This document shows, in pieces, positions 20,903 through 33,203 of a stretch of DNA of 64,000 nucleotides. How positions within the stretch are numbered: position 1 is the stretch's first letter; the number at the start of each line of letters is the position of its first letter. The stretch is taken from NCBI GenBank assembly GCA_000708835.1, contig DF237038.1, positions 20,901-84,900 on the forward strand, in the 5' to 3' direction. Made by a program: the position numbers and the translations under genes. The notes beneath the pieces are model-generated. The model had not been told where the DNA came from, did no database searches, and saw nothing but the letters and a program-made list of their open reading frames with translations. The DNA comes from Klebsormidium nitens (lineage: Eukaryota > Streptophyta > Klebsormidiophyceae > Klebsormidiales > Klebsormidiaceae).

Positions 20903-21166
20903 CTACGATGACCTTGAGCAGCGCTCCTCACCAAACCCAGCCCGTTGCGTCTTACTCTGTGCTGCTTCGTTCAACAAGCTGGGACCGCTTGGCCCCGCAG
21001 AGCTTCCGCTTGCGGCTTGGCAAGGCCAGGCGCCCCGACCTCGAGGGTTGGGCGGCCGCCGCTCACTATTCCTGAAGGGTTTTGACGGTACTGCGCGGGG
21101 CGGCCGCGGGCCAAACAGCTGACTCACCGCCGCCGCCGGTTTAGCGCGGCGCGGCAATGCGTTCAA
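20903..21166 (-). other. GC-rich open frame, possible transit-peptide first exon
   Basis: It starts with ATG and encodes an Arg/Pro/Ala/Ser-rich N-terminus (MNALPRRAKPAAAVSQLFGP) with few acidic residues, as in plastid or mitochondrial targeting peptides. A GTGAGG donor occurs within the frame near 20930. The DNA is a G/C island with two GCGGCCGC sites, so it could equally be a CpG-rich promoter. It may be the 5' exon of the locus ending at 19451. Confidence 0.25.
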
Positions 21167-21612
21167 AACTGTAGTGAAAGCTGTGAGAGCTGCCCTCGGG
21201 ATGCTCTGTGGTTGGAGTCCACAAGCTGCCCGTGCCCATGGAAAGGATGGGGCTACTACATCGTGCAGTCGACTGAAAATGATCGTGGCTCATTGTAATA
21301 CAGCATGCTTGATCGAACGCTTACGAAATTTAGGCTTGTATGGAACTGTATTTGACATGTGTCTATGAAACGCATGCATTGAAGAGGCATTGAATTAGGT
21401 CCTTCAAATGCACTCAAACTTGAAGAGATCTTGCTAAAAGGTTCTAGCAACACAGGTAAAAATCCTCTCGCGATAGCACGCGCGTATGATACACACGTTC
21501 GCCATCATCGCTTTCTACAAAGTACGTTCGCATAATTCATGACAGCTCCAAGCTTTCAAGAAGTTCGCGATCCTCAGAGTTAAGACCTGCCAGTAGAGCT
21601 GTCCGGCCTTCT
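21167..21612. other. Spacer without recognised gene
   Basis: About 450 bp between the possible first exon at 21166 and the stop of the BTB protein. No coding motif or notable repeat was seen. Confidence 0.4.
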
Positions 21613-23046
21613 CTAATGCCATAACTCCAAGTATCGAATCTTGGTTTCCAAAATCAAGCAGTCAGGGGCTCTAGCCAGGGGTTCCGTTATCAACTGGTGG
21701 AAACTGTAACCCCACCTCCCCCAAGAATGCCCCCAATCGTCCTCTCTAGCAGCTGCGTACTCCAAACTCGTACTCGTGACTTCGATTATTTCCGAGCGCA
21801 AGAGCAAGCGCCATTTCCGAGAAATTCTGATCTTCTTGAGATCCCCTGAATTTCCCCCGGGGACTGTCACCGACCACAAAAAGACGCCTCGCTCGCACAG
21901 TTTCACGGCCCACCAGCGCCCCTGGGGCGCGGAAAAGGTGAGCCGCGTCGACTTCGTTCCGGTGCTCATCTGCTTCGTCAAAGTCGTAAACGTACATCTG
22001 ACCGTGAATCCCATCAGATCTGAGTCGTTGGTAACGATCACGCCCGGGTTCAGCGCTTCCAGGCCATCCACCAGACGGCTCAGATTCCAGTGCCGCGCCT
22101 GCTCCAGCAGCAACGGATCCCGTTCCGCCGGAACTCCGCCGGTCGCCAGGTGCTCCAGAACCGCGGCCCAGCGCTGCGGATGGCACGTGACGATCGCGCG
22201 CCCCTCGTTGTCGCGCGCGTAGTCCCAATCTCCGCCGTACATTTTGTAGAGTAGCGAGTCCGGATCGGACGCAAGGACGCTACGCGAGATGGAACCGGTT
22301 TGTCCGTTCAGCGCGAGGACGTACTCGAACCGGTCCCTCTCGTCGGCGCACCGCGCGCCCGCCTCCCGCCTGCGCCTCATCTCTTCCTCGAGCCGCGCTA
22401 TATACGCCGTCCTCTCTTCGTTTTTCCGCTTCTCTTCGACGAGTTTCTGCTTCTCGTCTTTGAGTTCCCTGCCGATTGCCTCCACTCGATTCAAAAGGTC
22501 GTTGATCATCAGGGCGTCCTCGAGATATCGATGGTCCTCCGTCTGCGTCCCCTTTTCCGCGCTCTCCCGCCCCTCTAGTTTCGAGTTAGTTCCGGCCGAT
22601 TGCGCTACCTGACCCCGCAGATCAACAATCTCCTCTGCCTGCCGCGCGTTCTCCCGCTTCTCCTCCGCCAATTGCTGATATATTGCCGCAATCTCCAAGC
22701 CGCGCGCCGGCGCATCGGCCGAGCGCGCCTGCGCGCGCGCAAGCTCCGCCTTGAGCCGCTCTACAACCTTTCGCAGATTGGCAACGGAATTATTAGGCTG
22801 ACTCCCCGCTCTAGTTTCACGAGCAATCCCGATCCCGTACGTGGGACCGGTCTCCGCCGGACTGTGATCTCCATTCTGCGCGCAGCGAGGAGACCGTTCC
22901 GCATCGTTGACGACGAGTAAATTTGTGTCGTCCGGCTGGACAACTAACGAAACGTCCTTGTCATCCGTCGGGATCAGAAACGGACTTGCGGAGCTCGCTT
23001 TCCTTTTCCGCCCGAACCAGGATCTGCCAGAAGACACCATCTGCAT
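21613..23046 (-). CDS. Intronless coiled-coil plus T1/BTB (KCTD-like) protein, 477 aa
   Basis: A single 478-codon frame, unusual in this intron-rich segment and suggestive of a retrocopy origin. Residues about 85-245 form a long heptad-like coiled coil (RKVVERLKAELARAQARS; EEKRKNEERTAYIARLEEEM). Residues about 245-340 match a potassium-channel T1/BTB fold: FEYVLALNGQTGSISRSVL in place of the usual LNVGG start, then YKMYGGDWDYARDNEGRAIV and the paired-helix end RDPLLLEQARHWNLSRLVDG. Such domains tetramerise or bind CUL3 ubiquitin ligases. The C-terminal 130 residues (VRCTFTTLTKQMSTGTKS; GRWWAVKLCERGVFLWSV) look like a beta-sandwich, perhaps MATH/TRAF-like, but I cannot name it with confidence. 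The start is ATG at 23046, with a second in-frame ATG two codons later. The function, probably adaptor or scaffold, is inferred. Confidence 0.72.
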   Translation of the reverse strand: MQMVSSGRSWFGRKRKASSASPFLIPTDDKDVSLVVQPDDTNLLVVNDAERSPRCAQNGDHSPAETGPTYGIGIARETRAGSQPNNSVANLRKVVERLKAELARAQARSADAPARGLEIAAIYQQLAEEKRENARQAEEIVDLRGQVAQSAGTNSKLEGRESAEKGTQTEDHRYLEDALMINDLLNRVEAIGRELKDEKQKLVEEKRKNEERTAYIARLEEEMRRRREAGARCADERDRFEYVLALNGQTGSISRSVLASDPDSLLYKMYGGDWDYARDNEGRAIVTCHPQRWAAVLEHLATGGVPAERDPLLLEQARHWNLSRLVDGLEALNPGVIVTNDSDLMGFTVRCTFTTLTKQMSTGTKSTRLTFSAPQGRWWAVKLCERGVFLWSVTVPGGNSGDLKKIRISRKWRLLLRSEIIEVTSTSLEYAAAREDDWGHSWGRWGYSFHQLITEPLARAPDCLILETKIRYLELWH

Positions 23047-26000
23047 ATGGGAGGAACAGCAGCGTCAAGGTTGTTCTGAGCAAACCGTTAAAACGAGACG
23101 AGTTTAAGATTGGTGGTTGCGGACTCTGTCTGTATTGCAGCCAGGCCAAGGACGGGTTGTTTTGCGATGAATCGAAGTCTTTGTGAAGCCAAGAAGCACA
23201 TTAACAAACACAAGACAGAATCAAAAGGCAGTCCATCTTTCCAGATTTTGGCTTTCTTGTACGTCAGATATGCATAGTTTAGCATCATCACACTTCAGAA
23301 CTTTAAAGTGCAGAGGAAGTGCTCTCAGCCCCACAAACAAGTTGGGATGGCTAGCACTGAGGATACCGGAATTGACCTGCATACTTTCCAATGACGCTGA
23401 GAGTATCTGCCAGAACCACTCTGCGATGTGTCCCCTGCAAGAACGTTGACTTCAATGTCATTTGCTTGGTTAAACATTAAGGGATAGGCAAGGGAGCGAA
23501 ACCACTGATTGCTGAATCGTCTTTTAAATGTGCGCCCCTTCTGTAAAGCAGCTCAGATTTGTCATGATATATTAGGGGTTTGTTGGTTCATGTCTCGCGG
23601 TCTTGTTTTCCCTTAGCATCTGTAACATTAGAACGGCTTAACAAGTAACATTTGAAACTGTTTGGCGAGGGTGCAGGAACGAGGATCACCAGCCACGTTA
23701 ATTTCACATTCAGATGTCCCGGTTGGCAGACAATTGTGGCTCCTAGTAATTCTGAATTTTGCAACAACAATTGTGACATCAGGTGGTTTTCATGTGTAGT
23801 AAGTCGACCTTCCGGTCCCCTTCTCGGCTGCAGCCTCAGAACCCCAAGCTCAAGCAGAAGGTCCGATGGGTAGAAGTTTGAGTTTGTACAAGGAAAATCT
23901 ACTAGATAATCTTCTGGCCTTAGAGGTTTAGGCGGTAGGTCTACCTATATCTCATTAATCTACGGTTCTCAAATTGTTTGTAGCAGCTTTCAATGCAGGT
24001 ACAAGCATCAGCGGCTACCGCCAGACGCTCAATTCAAAATGGGTTCAAAATGCATGCAGTCGGCCCCCGTGAGAAACTCAAGAAGAGTCAAGGCGCTTGC
24101 GATTTGGCTGCTTGTGCATGCGTGCATACCAGGTTTTCACTCTCTGCACCGACAACGTTAATCCTTGATTGCAACATTCTCAAACAGTAAACCAGACAAG
24201 TAGGATCTCCATCAGAAGCTTACCTTACGATACAACCAGCCAGAGACTGGCAAGGGCTTCTTCACTGCTGATGCGTCCAGGCCCTCGAACAGGGTGTCGC
24301 CCTAGCGTCTTCCGAGTTTCTGTAGCCAGAACTTCGCTGCGTCGACCAGGCGCCCTACGTGCGGCCGCGGCTGAGCGCGCCTACGCCGGTTTTCGAGGTT
24401 TCAAGGTTTGCAGAGGTACGTCATGGTCACGTTACGTCATGGCGGCCGCGTGCGAGCGACCGGTCGACCATTGCGGCCGCACCTCGGCCCGCGGGCGCAG
24501 CCTGCTTATGTGGGCCCCGGGTACCGGGAACATCAACTTGTTCAGGTCGAGGTTCCCGGCATCATTTGACGCAGCGGCCTAGTCCGATCAAAAGAGTTAG
24601 CCAAGCTAAGTCCTCCGACAACCTGTTTGCTGACGGTACTGGTTTTCTGAAACATGAGGCTACTTGTCCGAGAGTCTAGTAAAGAAATAAACTCAAGCAA
24701 ACTTGTTTGTTCCAGTACATTGGCTTCATTTGCCCGTCTATACGTTCGAGTTCCCTTCCTACTTATGTTAACGAAAGTGTATGTCTTTGTGATGTTCAAT
24801 CTCAACGGGTGATATTCCAAAAATGCAAGCGGCTGCGGGCCGCTTCGACAGGTCACCAGGTTTCACCATCCAGATTGATGCGAGGCCCGATCATCCCGCG
24901 GATGAACGCTTCAAGTTCCATCAATAGTGTGACGTTATTATGTTACGCGCTGTTGTGTCGCTGCACGGCGGCAGACCAAGAATCATATAGTGTCTCATTT
25001 CCACGCCAAGACTCCATCACTCTTTGGCTATGTACGACGCCGGGGCCGCGCTAGCTATGGATCCGTGCTTTCTTTGCGGCTCGTTCCTGGCGCGAGCATG
25101 GTCGCATGTTACAGAGAATATACCGTCGTGAAAGGTATGCCTGGGACGACTCGATCTATTGGTTGGATGCTTCGGGAGCAAGGAAGCGCCTTTCTGGAAG
25201 TTTTGAATCAAAGGAAGGAGGTTCGACTCTCTGTCTTAGCCCGTATACAGCCTAGGGTGCAGTCTAGTCCGCCCCCGGGTTATTAACCCATTTTGACATG
25301 ATCTCGATCGAAGATTGATTACGCAGACAGCACAAGCTAACAGCGGCCTGCTTAAGTAGCAACCAAACTTCCGTCCATTTTATGTCGCGCCAGAGATTGG
25401 AGGCCTGTTGCAAGATGAATTAGAACCAATGCTACTTGCGTGGCCATTCACATGTGGAAGGGGTTTTGCTGCTGCCTTCACGACACCATGTCTCAAATGG
25501 ATTACCAAAAACCTGCAGCTCTAATGATATATTGCTAGGGACGTTAATGTTGCTACGTTAAAACGTCCTGCGTTATAGTGCTTGGAACTTCTACGTGATT
25601 CCCCACAACTGCAGATCCTACCATTCAAACCTAATACTCGGTACCTCAACTTAAGCTTGTGGTCCGATCGTGGATACTTTAAGTTACTGAACCGTAATTT
25701 TGACCAAATCTTGCTGCCCACTGAACCGCGCTAGCTCGATCGCCGATGCACCCCTTTTGACAAGCACCCACGAGGGGAAGCCTGTACCTATACACCTTCC
25801 TAACCCTTACGTTCTGCTTACATGCTAAGGCCATCTACCATAATTCAAACCTTGTTAGACCAAGTCGCGGCGGAATGGTTTTTATAAGCTTCCACATTGT
25901 CCCATAATCAATCCATACTTACGCACCTTCGCATGTCACGTCAGGTTGCTTGAATTTTCCTGCGCCTCTTTACGCACATGTTTCAGCGTGTCCAAAATCT

Positions 26001-26340
26001 TACCCCCTCTCAGATGAAACCCTCGAGCAAATAATTCGACCCGCTTGGACCCATTCCCTCCGTTCGAACCGGCCGCAAAGTCTGGCTCTCCGGTCCGAAA
26101 GAGACGCCCCTAGCCGCTTTCTTTAGGCGTCTTCCCTGAGACGGAAATATGCGCTCACCCCCTTCTTTCCGACAGTCCTTCCTCATATAATCTTAAGCTG
26201 TCCCCACAAGAAACCAGAACCCCATATGAGAAAATCGAAAAACGCGTAAGTTACTCTGCCCAGAACCAGACTGCCCGCATTGCTTATCCCCCAAGTCCGG
26301 CAAAGCCGCCGGGCTTGCCCTCGCCCGCCCACGAGACCCG
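23047..26340. other. Gene-poor region with one GC island
   Basis: About 3.3 kb with no recognised gene. The only compositional landmark is a G/C-rich island at about 24290-24560 containing three GCGGCCGC sites and an open plus-strand frame rich in Arg/Ala that lacks domain features. Near 26100 there is a small imperfect hairpin (AGACGCC with GGCGTCT). The right end holds the 3' UTR of the amino acid transporter. Confidence 0.5.
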
Positions 26341-29300
26341 CTAGGTTTCCCCTCGGTGCTCCGCAATGTACTTGAGCTCCTGGTCGTGCCGGCCTTGCGT
26401 CTCGACGGTTTTCAGATGTTGAGCGTGGCGCCACGAGGCGTGGACTCCGTAAACGATGTAGATGAAAGTCGCGATTCCGGCCCAGACTCCAAACCGGATG
26501 TACGATTTGTAGTCAAGAGTGCCAAGTAGGAAGGCATTCAAAAGCATAGACGCTGCAGAAGAGGAAACCGTACTCAGGGCGGTTAATTGAACAGGGTTTG
26601 CTTGTGGGTTATTTCGAGAATTGTTAACGTCAAACGTAGCGACGCCCGCCCAAAGTCCAAACGATTGTATGATTCGTAGTCAAGAGTGCCCAGCAGGAAG
26701 GCGTTCAAAAGCATCGAGGCTGCACAAGGAACTGACCATAATCAGGGAGGGCTGGTTTGAAAGCGTTCAATTAAGAATAGACTCCAAAATGTAAGACGTC
26801 GAGGAATTTGGCGATCAGTGCCCAAACTCCAAATCGGATGTACAATTTGTAGTCGAGGTGTCCACGGAAAGGCGTTCAAGCATCTCATGTGGCGTTACTC
26901 CGAGGCATCAGATCACAGCTAATGTACGCGTAAAGCGGCGCTCCAATCACAGAACTCTGATATCGATTAAGCGCAGTAATTACAACAGGACTGTTTCGAA
27001 GAAGCCTGAAACACCAAAGTACACTAATTACCCAACCCAGAGGAATCGCCAAGAGAGAAAAGCAAGAGGGGAACACAAGACAGAAATGTAACGGAAAAAA
27101 GACGGGGACGAGGATGAGGAATAAAGAAACGCAACGCAATCAGCTTTTTCGGACGGCACGGTCTGCGGTACCTACCGGAAGCGAGCCATGGCATGAGCGG
27201 TGCGGACCAGCGCTCCGCGCGGTACACGGTTGGGCACGTGATGTGCAGAGAGAGGGTGGTGACCGCCCACGCGGCCGCGAACGCGGCGATGCCGTACCAA
27301 CTGCGTATACGAATGGGTTTTGAGGTTTAGGCACGCTTCTTCCAGCTTCCATATGAATCCTTGTAGCTCGCAGCCTGAGCTTTTGAAGCGTGTCCTGGAG
27401 ATGAACTACTGTACCAAGCGCTTACAGCTGTTGTCGAACTGTAAAATAGAGTCCTGCGCTAGTCTGACGTTAGCCCACAGAACGAGATGAACGGATCAGA
27501 CAAGCAATAGCGCGCAGTGATCCCGATATGACCGTCTATCTTAGGACATTGCAAAGAGAGGCGGAAGGAACAAAGAGTCTGACTACAACAAGGATACGCG
27601 GCACTGAACGAAGTCGACTTTCTCGTCTCAGGCAAGCCCCTCTTACTTCTTGGTCTCAACCCGGTAGTATGTCGACATGCCGATGGCGAAAAGTGCGATG
27701 ATGACAATGTGGATAAGCGGCAGCCAGGGCTTATTCACACCCGGCGCATAGGTCCTCCGGAAGATGAGCGACGCGGCCACGACGAAGAAGACGAACAAGG
27801 TGCCAATTGACACCATGTTGGCCAGGGTTGCGAAGTCGGTTACGAAACCGATGGCCGCGCATAAGATCCCCAGGATAATGGTTGAGTTGACGGGGGTTTG
27901 TGTTCTGGGGTTGATCTGCAAGGCGAGTCAAGAGAGGGAATAAGTTTCCATTTTATGTGGAGTTGAGTGTATTTATGTTGAAAGTAGATCAGCTCCCCGG
28001 GCTCAAACAAACTAAAAATCTAAACCAAAAGTTAAACTGCTCCGCACTCGTACCCACCCCAAACCAACCCCACCCGTCCCCCGGGCATGACCTAACTCAA
28101 CATAACCGTAACTCAACAAAAAATCGATACTACTGGAATAGGGAAGCGGGTTAATCAACTCGCGGCGCTGTCCATGTTTAGATGGATGGTCGACTCGATG
28201 GGGAAAATCACGTTCTAGAGTTCAACTTGCCATGAAACTGGAGCTGGTTACGGGCCACCACATGCCATTATAAGATGCCCATAGTAAAGGCGGAGTTGAT
28301 GGGGCCCGGCCTTTTTGGTGACAGGAATTTCTGAGCCGGCAGCATCACAGCACCTCAGCGTTTCTAATGGTAACGTGATCCGTCAACGAGTTGATGTCTA
28401 GTCTCCTGGAAGTTGAACTTAGGAGCAAACCTGAGGACACGACCAAAAGTTCCGAGGTCGGGTGGTGCTTTGGGTGTCTTGGACTCAATCAAATCCATCT
28501 TCTTAGTAGATTGGTGGATTGTCATTCTAGCAAACCAGGTCAGGTGAAACTTCAGCTGTACGTAAAGCGCAGGACCAATTTCTCGTCTAATAAATCCGCA
28601 ACCTAATAATCAACTGGGACTCGAACCGACTCGCACCTGGTCAAAGATCTTCTACCACCGCAGTTTCCAACATCTCGCTTCTACTTCGTGATCGCAGACC
28701 AGCTCAGCCCAGATGCACAAACCCGACCCTTACTCCCAAATGAAACAGGTTTTGAGAGAAGCCGTTCAAAGCTAATCCAATTTCCTCGACGTCGTGACAG
28801 TTAACGCGCAGATCAACAAAGATTGCAACCTACTTTCGCGAAGATAGAAGGCAGTAGGTGGGAGCGGCAGACGACGAGCAGGATCCGCGCTTGCCCCAGC
28901 AGATTAACCTGCAACGGAGGGGAGATGACGTCATTCCAACGTCACATAGAAACCGCCCGGCGCCTTGGCTTGCCCGCGAAGGACGGTTGTCAACGAAAAC
29001 TCTCCCTCGAAATTATGGTCGCGGATATGGGCGCAGCTCAGGCGAAAGGAGTATGGGGGGTATCAGTGCGTACGATCGTTAAAGATTTAAGACGGACAAA
29101 ACAGACTGGTTTCAAGTGCGTGTGATCGAGGGACCCTGATTTATGATGATGCCTCTTCCGTGCCGGCCGGCAGTTCTTGCAGTTTGCAGGAAAGCAGAAG
29201 CGGCGTTCGCGGTAAAAGGGGCGGCGGTCCGTGCGTGCGGGTCTTCCAAAGATGATCGGACGTGCGCATATCCGCACCGTGCAGCATGCACTTTGAAAGC

Positions 29301-32300
29301 AAAGGTGAACCCGAGAGATGGCGAGGAAGAACTAGAGATGGACGTGCGATAAGCATTGTAAAGACCCCAGCGCGACACGGTAGCGTCTAAACTTTACTAA
29401 CTTTATTCGACATTTAGAGGTTCGTAACTCATAGAAGACGAATCGAAGGAGCACATGCAAAAGGGATGTAGGATGCGTGGCGCATGGCGAAGTGCGTACC
29501 ATAAGCACTGTGATGATTCCAAAAAGCGCGGCCAGTGCGACGATGTACTTGGCCCAGCTCCACCCGATCGCCTGGAACGCGGCCGCGTACGGCGCGTCGG
29601 GGTCGATCATCTGCAGCGAAAGAACGGGTGCCACGTCAGCAGTGACGTCATGACGCTGCAGGAGGACTAGAGCGGGGGCACCGAATGCGAGAGACGTTTG
29701 GCAACAAGAAATCCTCTTCACCAAAACAGTTTCAAGCAGGACTTTTGCTCAGGCGAAGGCGCGGTAAAAGACATCGACCGAAAGCGTGCTCACGTCATAG
29801 CGCTGGAGGAGAACTAGAGCGAGGGCCATGCCGACGTAGAGCAGGGTGGTAAAGAGGACCGAGCCCACGATTCCGATGGGCAGATCGCGCTCGGGGCGGA
29901 TCACTTCCTCGGCCATCGTAGCAACGGCGTCGAATCCGATGTACGAGAAGAAGACCTGCACAAGCAAAAATTGTTTCAGCTTCGTATCGAGTTTTCCTAT
30001 GCACTTCTATTCCGGTAGGGCGTGATACTCGGATTTTGCGACGTGTAGGAGAAGGGCTTCATACTTCTGTGGCAATTGTGGCGAAGGCGTTGAATCCGAT
30101 GGACAAGAAAAAAAAAATATTGGCACATAAGAAGTCAGAATCTCGCCAATGATGATCTCGTGAAAACATCTGGTGGTCCAATCTGGTATTCAACGTACTC
30201 TACAGAGGGCTCTGGGGCGCGGAAACTTAGTCGGAGTGTTTGTGTATCGGTGTCAAAGCACGAAGTCAAAGTACGAATACACAGAGGCGGGGGTATATGT
30301 TTAGCCATACATTTCTTGGGGGGGGAGGCTCTTGTTCGTGCATAAAAAAACAACTTGATTGATGACCGGGATGATGAAAGACTCGATCCAACTTTCTGGT
30401 CAGGATCGATGAATACGATTAACGTCGGGCCTTACAGACTGACCGCAGTTGGTGTTTTGCCCCTTCTCTCCGAGCTCGACTGTTCGTGCAGTTCTTGCAG
30501 GACATCCTTCAGGTTACGTATGTCGGACAATTTGACAACAGATATCGGCACCTCTAATGTTTTTCAGATTGGAGAGACGCCCACCAAATCAACGTACAAA
30601 AAGGAGGGAGTTTTGGAATTTTTGATACCCACCTGCGTTGCGGCGTTGAAAACGCCTCGCACCCCGAACGGCGCAAACGGCTTCAAATTGTCGCCGTCGC
30701 CCTTTGCAAACCCGGCGATGATGATGAATATCATGATCGTAAGGTGCACCGCCGTTACCGCCAGGTTGAAACTCGAACTCTCCTTCGTGCTCCAACAGAG
30801 TAACACCGAAAGCAGTATGATTATTCCCACGGCGATGAAATCGAGGTCGTAATCCGGCGTGTGGATGAGAAACTTCCCGCTGTCCTGGTTGCACAACGCC
30901 GCAAGGTATGACGTAAACGACCGCGCGACGGCGGCGGCCGATAAGACGTACTCCATGAGCAGCATCGACGCGGTGATGTAAGCGGGGAACTCGCCGAACG
31001 TCAGCGCGACGTAAGCAAAGGCGCCGCCCCCCACGGGGAGCTGCACGGCAAACTCCGTGTAGCAGAGGGCCGACAGCAGGGCCGCGATACCTGAAATGGG
31101 GGGGTGGAAACGTGGGCCGTCAGGAGGGGGGTGAAGCGAGTGAGAACCGAATTCAAGGCAAAGAAACAAGGTCGCTTTCAGAGGTTGAGACTTAGTTGAA
31201 AGCTTGCAATTGTGAGCTGGTGAGCAAAATAAGGGGGCTCGTCAAAGAAAGAGGGGGGGTTGTGAAAGAGTGGGCGCTGGAAATTTTGAGACACTGCCTG
31301 GAGATGAGACGCTGAGGTTAGGCTGAAGATACAGGACGCACCCCTTCATCAAAGAGGAAGGATTATGGTGGGGGCGTGAGAGATGGGTAGAACGAACTGC
31401 TTCAAACTAGAGTGGGACGCACGGTCCATTGCTTCAGACTGCAAATCATCAGAGCCTCTTAAAGTTGCTGTTCAAGCTACAGCGAAGATAAAAGCAAGCG
31501 ACTCTCAGCAGACGCTGGCATGTTAAAGTGCCGCTGCAAATTTGTCATGGTCAAATATTACTGGCTTCAAGGACGTCCACAAGAGCGTATGTGCGTGCTA
31601 AGGTGACGGGTGATTTGAGAAAGCGGCCGTCATCTCGTGCGAAAGGAACGGAGTGTAAGCAACCTTTGAGAAAACACCTTTTTCAGGGCAGATATCGAGA
31701 TGAGTCAAGGCCTTCCTCGAAACAACTTCTGGACGACTTTTTGCTACTTGAGCAACGTCTACAAGGCGAGTTTGAGGTGAAAATCTGTTCCAGCTTTGGG
31801 CGATACAATCAGCCTACATCCTATTCCCAAAGCAAACGAGCAGGGAAAGTGGAGAGCCTCAAGGACTTAAGACAGAGGTTGAACCTACAAATCTGAAGAG
31901 AGGCACGAAATTGAGATCGTTGCTTTTCATTGAGATCAGTGCTTTGTGAAAAGCTGCAACCTAATAAATCCTTGACCCTTCCAAATGCTGCGACTACACT
32001 TCTGCTTCTATGGGAAGGCTTGGCCAATCTGAGAGTTTAGTGTCAAGCGCAGCCTACCTGAAACAATGTAGGAAAGAATGACACTGGGCCCCGAGAGACC
32101 GTTGGCCGCGACACCCGTGATGACAAACACGCCAGCGCCGACCATACTGCCCACTCCAAAGATGATCTGCAGACACGGCATAAGGAGTCAGCTTTCTCCT
32201 GGATTTTCATGCGGATTACATCAGAAATTGTTCATGTTTGACCATCAGCAATCTGGCAGGCTCTGTCAAACTCGCAGCTTGTTTCAAGACTGGCGGTCTC

Positions 32301-33203
32301 TAGGCGCTTTCAATCGAAGAATTCTAAATTACTTGCAGATGCAGCACCAAAATCACATCTGAAACCAGCAGTATCTTCACAAAGTCCAGAACGCTTCCCA
32401 TATTCTGGTAGACGACGTTATAATGTTGAGCGGGGACTCCTCTAAGAATCTTCCTTCTTCTCAGGTCGCGTTATTTTGAGTCGGAGCGCTGAGCTATGGA
32501 CTTTGCAAACCAGTCAAATCATAAGAAGAGCGCCTCTGATCATGCAGTAAGAAAGCAGGGAGACCAAGTCAATTTTTGATACTCCAGAGCTGTCAACAGT
32601 GAATCCGAGCTTCAGAGGTTATGATTTTTGGATCAAAGGCTGCCTTGAAGCGACATTTATTGGTCAATAACCTGGTATCGTTGGGGGAGCTCAAAATCCA
32701 ATTGCAGGATCTCCGCATTATCTGGATCAAATTCAAAAATCCACATGCACAGTCGTCCCTGCTTGACGCATACTGGTTGAGTATAGCATAACTTGATGAT
32801 TCTCCCCCTTGCATGCTAATGGGTAAACACAAGGAAAGTATGGTCCACAAAAGCCAGAGATTAAAGGGCATAAAGCCCGTAGATTTTTGTATATAGATAC
32901 CAAGTCTTTCTTCCCTGATCCAACTAAACACCATAAAGGTCCCAAACAGTACAAAACTGCAGGAAAGCTTATGCAATGTGGGCGACAGCTTACCATGTCC
33001 AGCCACCATAGCTTACGGACCATCTCCACCCCCGACTCCGCCTTATCATGTGACAGCTGGCTCTCAATAGTCCTCCGAGCAAACAGCCGCTCATGGAGGC
33101 GACTGGGGGTGTGAGCGAGCCCTTTGATATGCTCCACAAAACCCTGCTTGTAGAGTGTCGCCCGGTCGACGCCGTAAGCCCCTTCCCCATATTTTGGATC
33201 CAT
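26341..33203 (-). CDS. Cationic amino acid transporter (CAT, APC superfamily), 9 exons
   Basis: Predicted 576 aa plasma or vacuolar membrane permease for basic amino acids. Exons in transcript order: 33203-32994, 32166-32058, 31090-30633, 29955-29794, 29610-29500, 28908-28834, 27915-27647, 27300-27176, 26552-26341 (sum 1731 nt). Conserved CAT segments appear in order: LWWLDM|IIFGVGSMVGAG and VFVITGVAANGLSGPSV (TM1-2), LLSALCYTEFAVQLPVGGG (TM3), FFSYIGFDAVATMAEEV and RPERDLPIGIVGS (TM6-7), AKYIVALAALFGIITVLM, NLLGQARILL, INPRTQTPVNSTI, and the C-terminal pair SAPLMPWLASASMLLNAF and LDYKSYIRFGVW that marks the CAT rather than the bacterial permease branch. Two hydrophobic exons are only 75 and 111 nt. 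Introns next to exons 4 and 9 carry decayed copies of their borders. Identity is very secure; substrate and membrane are not determined by sequence. Confidence 0.94.
26600..26890 (-). repeat. Two decayed copies of the CAT last-exon start
   Basis: The true exon start (26465-26560) contains CCAAACCGGATGTACGATTTG, GTAGTCAAGAGTGCC and AAGGCATTCAAAAGCAT as read on the plus strand. Closely similar strings recur at about 26640-26735 (GTAGTCAAGAGTGCCCAGCA, AAGGCGTTCAAAAGCATCGA) and about 26805-26885 (CCAAATCGGATGTACAATTT, AAAGGCGTTCAAGCAT), spaced about 170 bp. The frames are broken by small deletions. All sit in the last intron, upstream of the real exon in transcript order. Confidence 0.85.
29625..29710 (-). 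repeat. Decayed copy of CAT exon 4 end in intron 4
   Basis: The minus strand reads FGAPALVLLQRHDVTADVAP, echoing the true exon 4 end MALALVLLQRYD followed by donor GTGAGC at 29794. The copy lies about 155 bp downstream in transcript order and keeps the GACGT donor-like context. Confidence 0.7.
30045..30115 (-). repeat. Decayed copy of CAT exon 4 start in intron 3
   Basis: The minus strand reads LSIGFNAFATIATEV, which corresponds to the exon 4 start FFSYIGFDAVATMAEEV at 29955. A stop codon and sequence loss follow. The offset is about 150 bp upstream of the real acceptor in transcript order. Exon 4 therefore has copies on both sides. Confidence 0.65.

Noticed and set aside
28610-28680. Possible tRNA T-arm on the minus strand (TGGGACTCGAACCGA on the plus strand)
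   Set aside because: The T-stem does not pair properly and no anticodon or D-arm can be folded in the expected upstream 50 bases.
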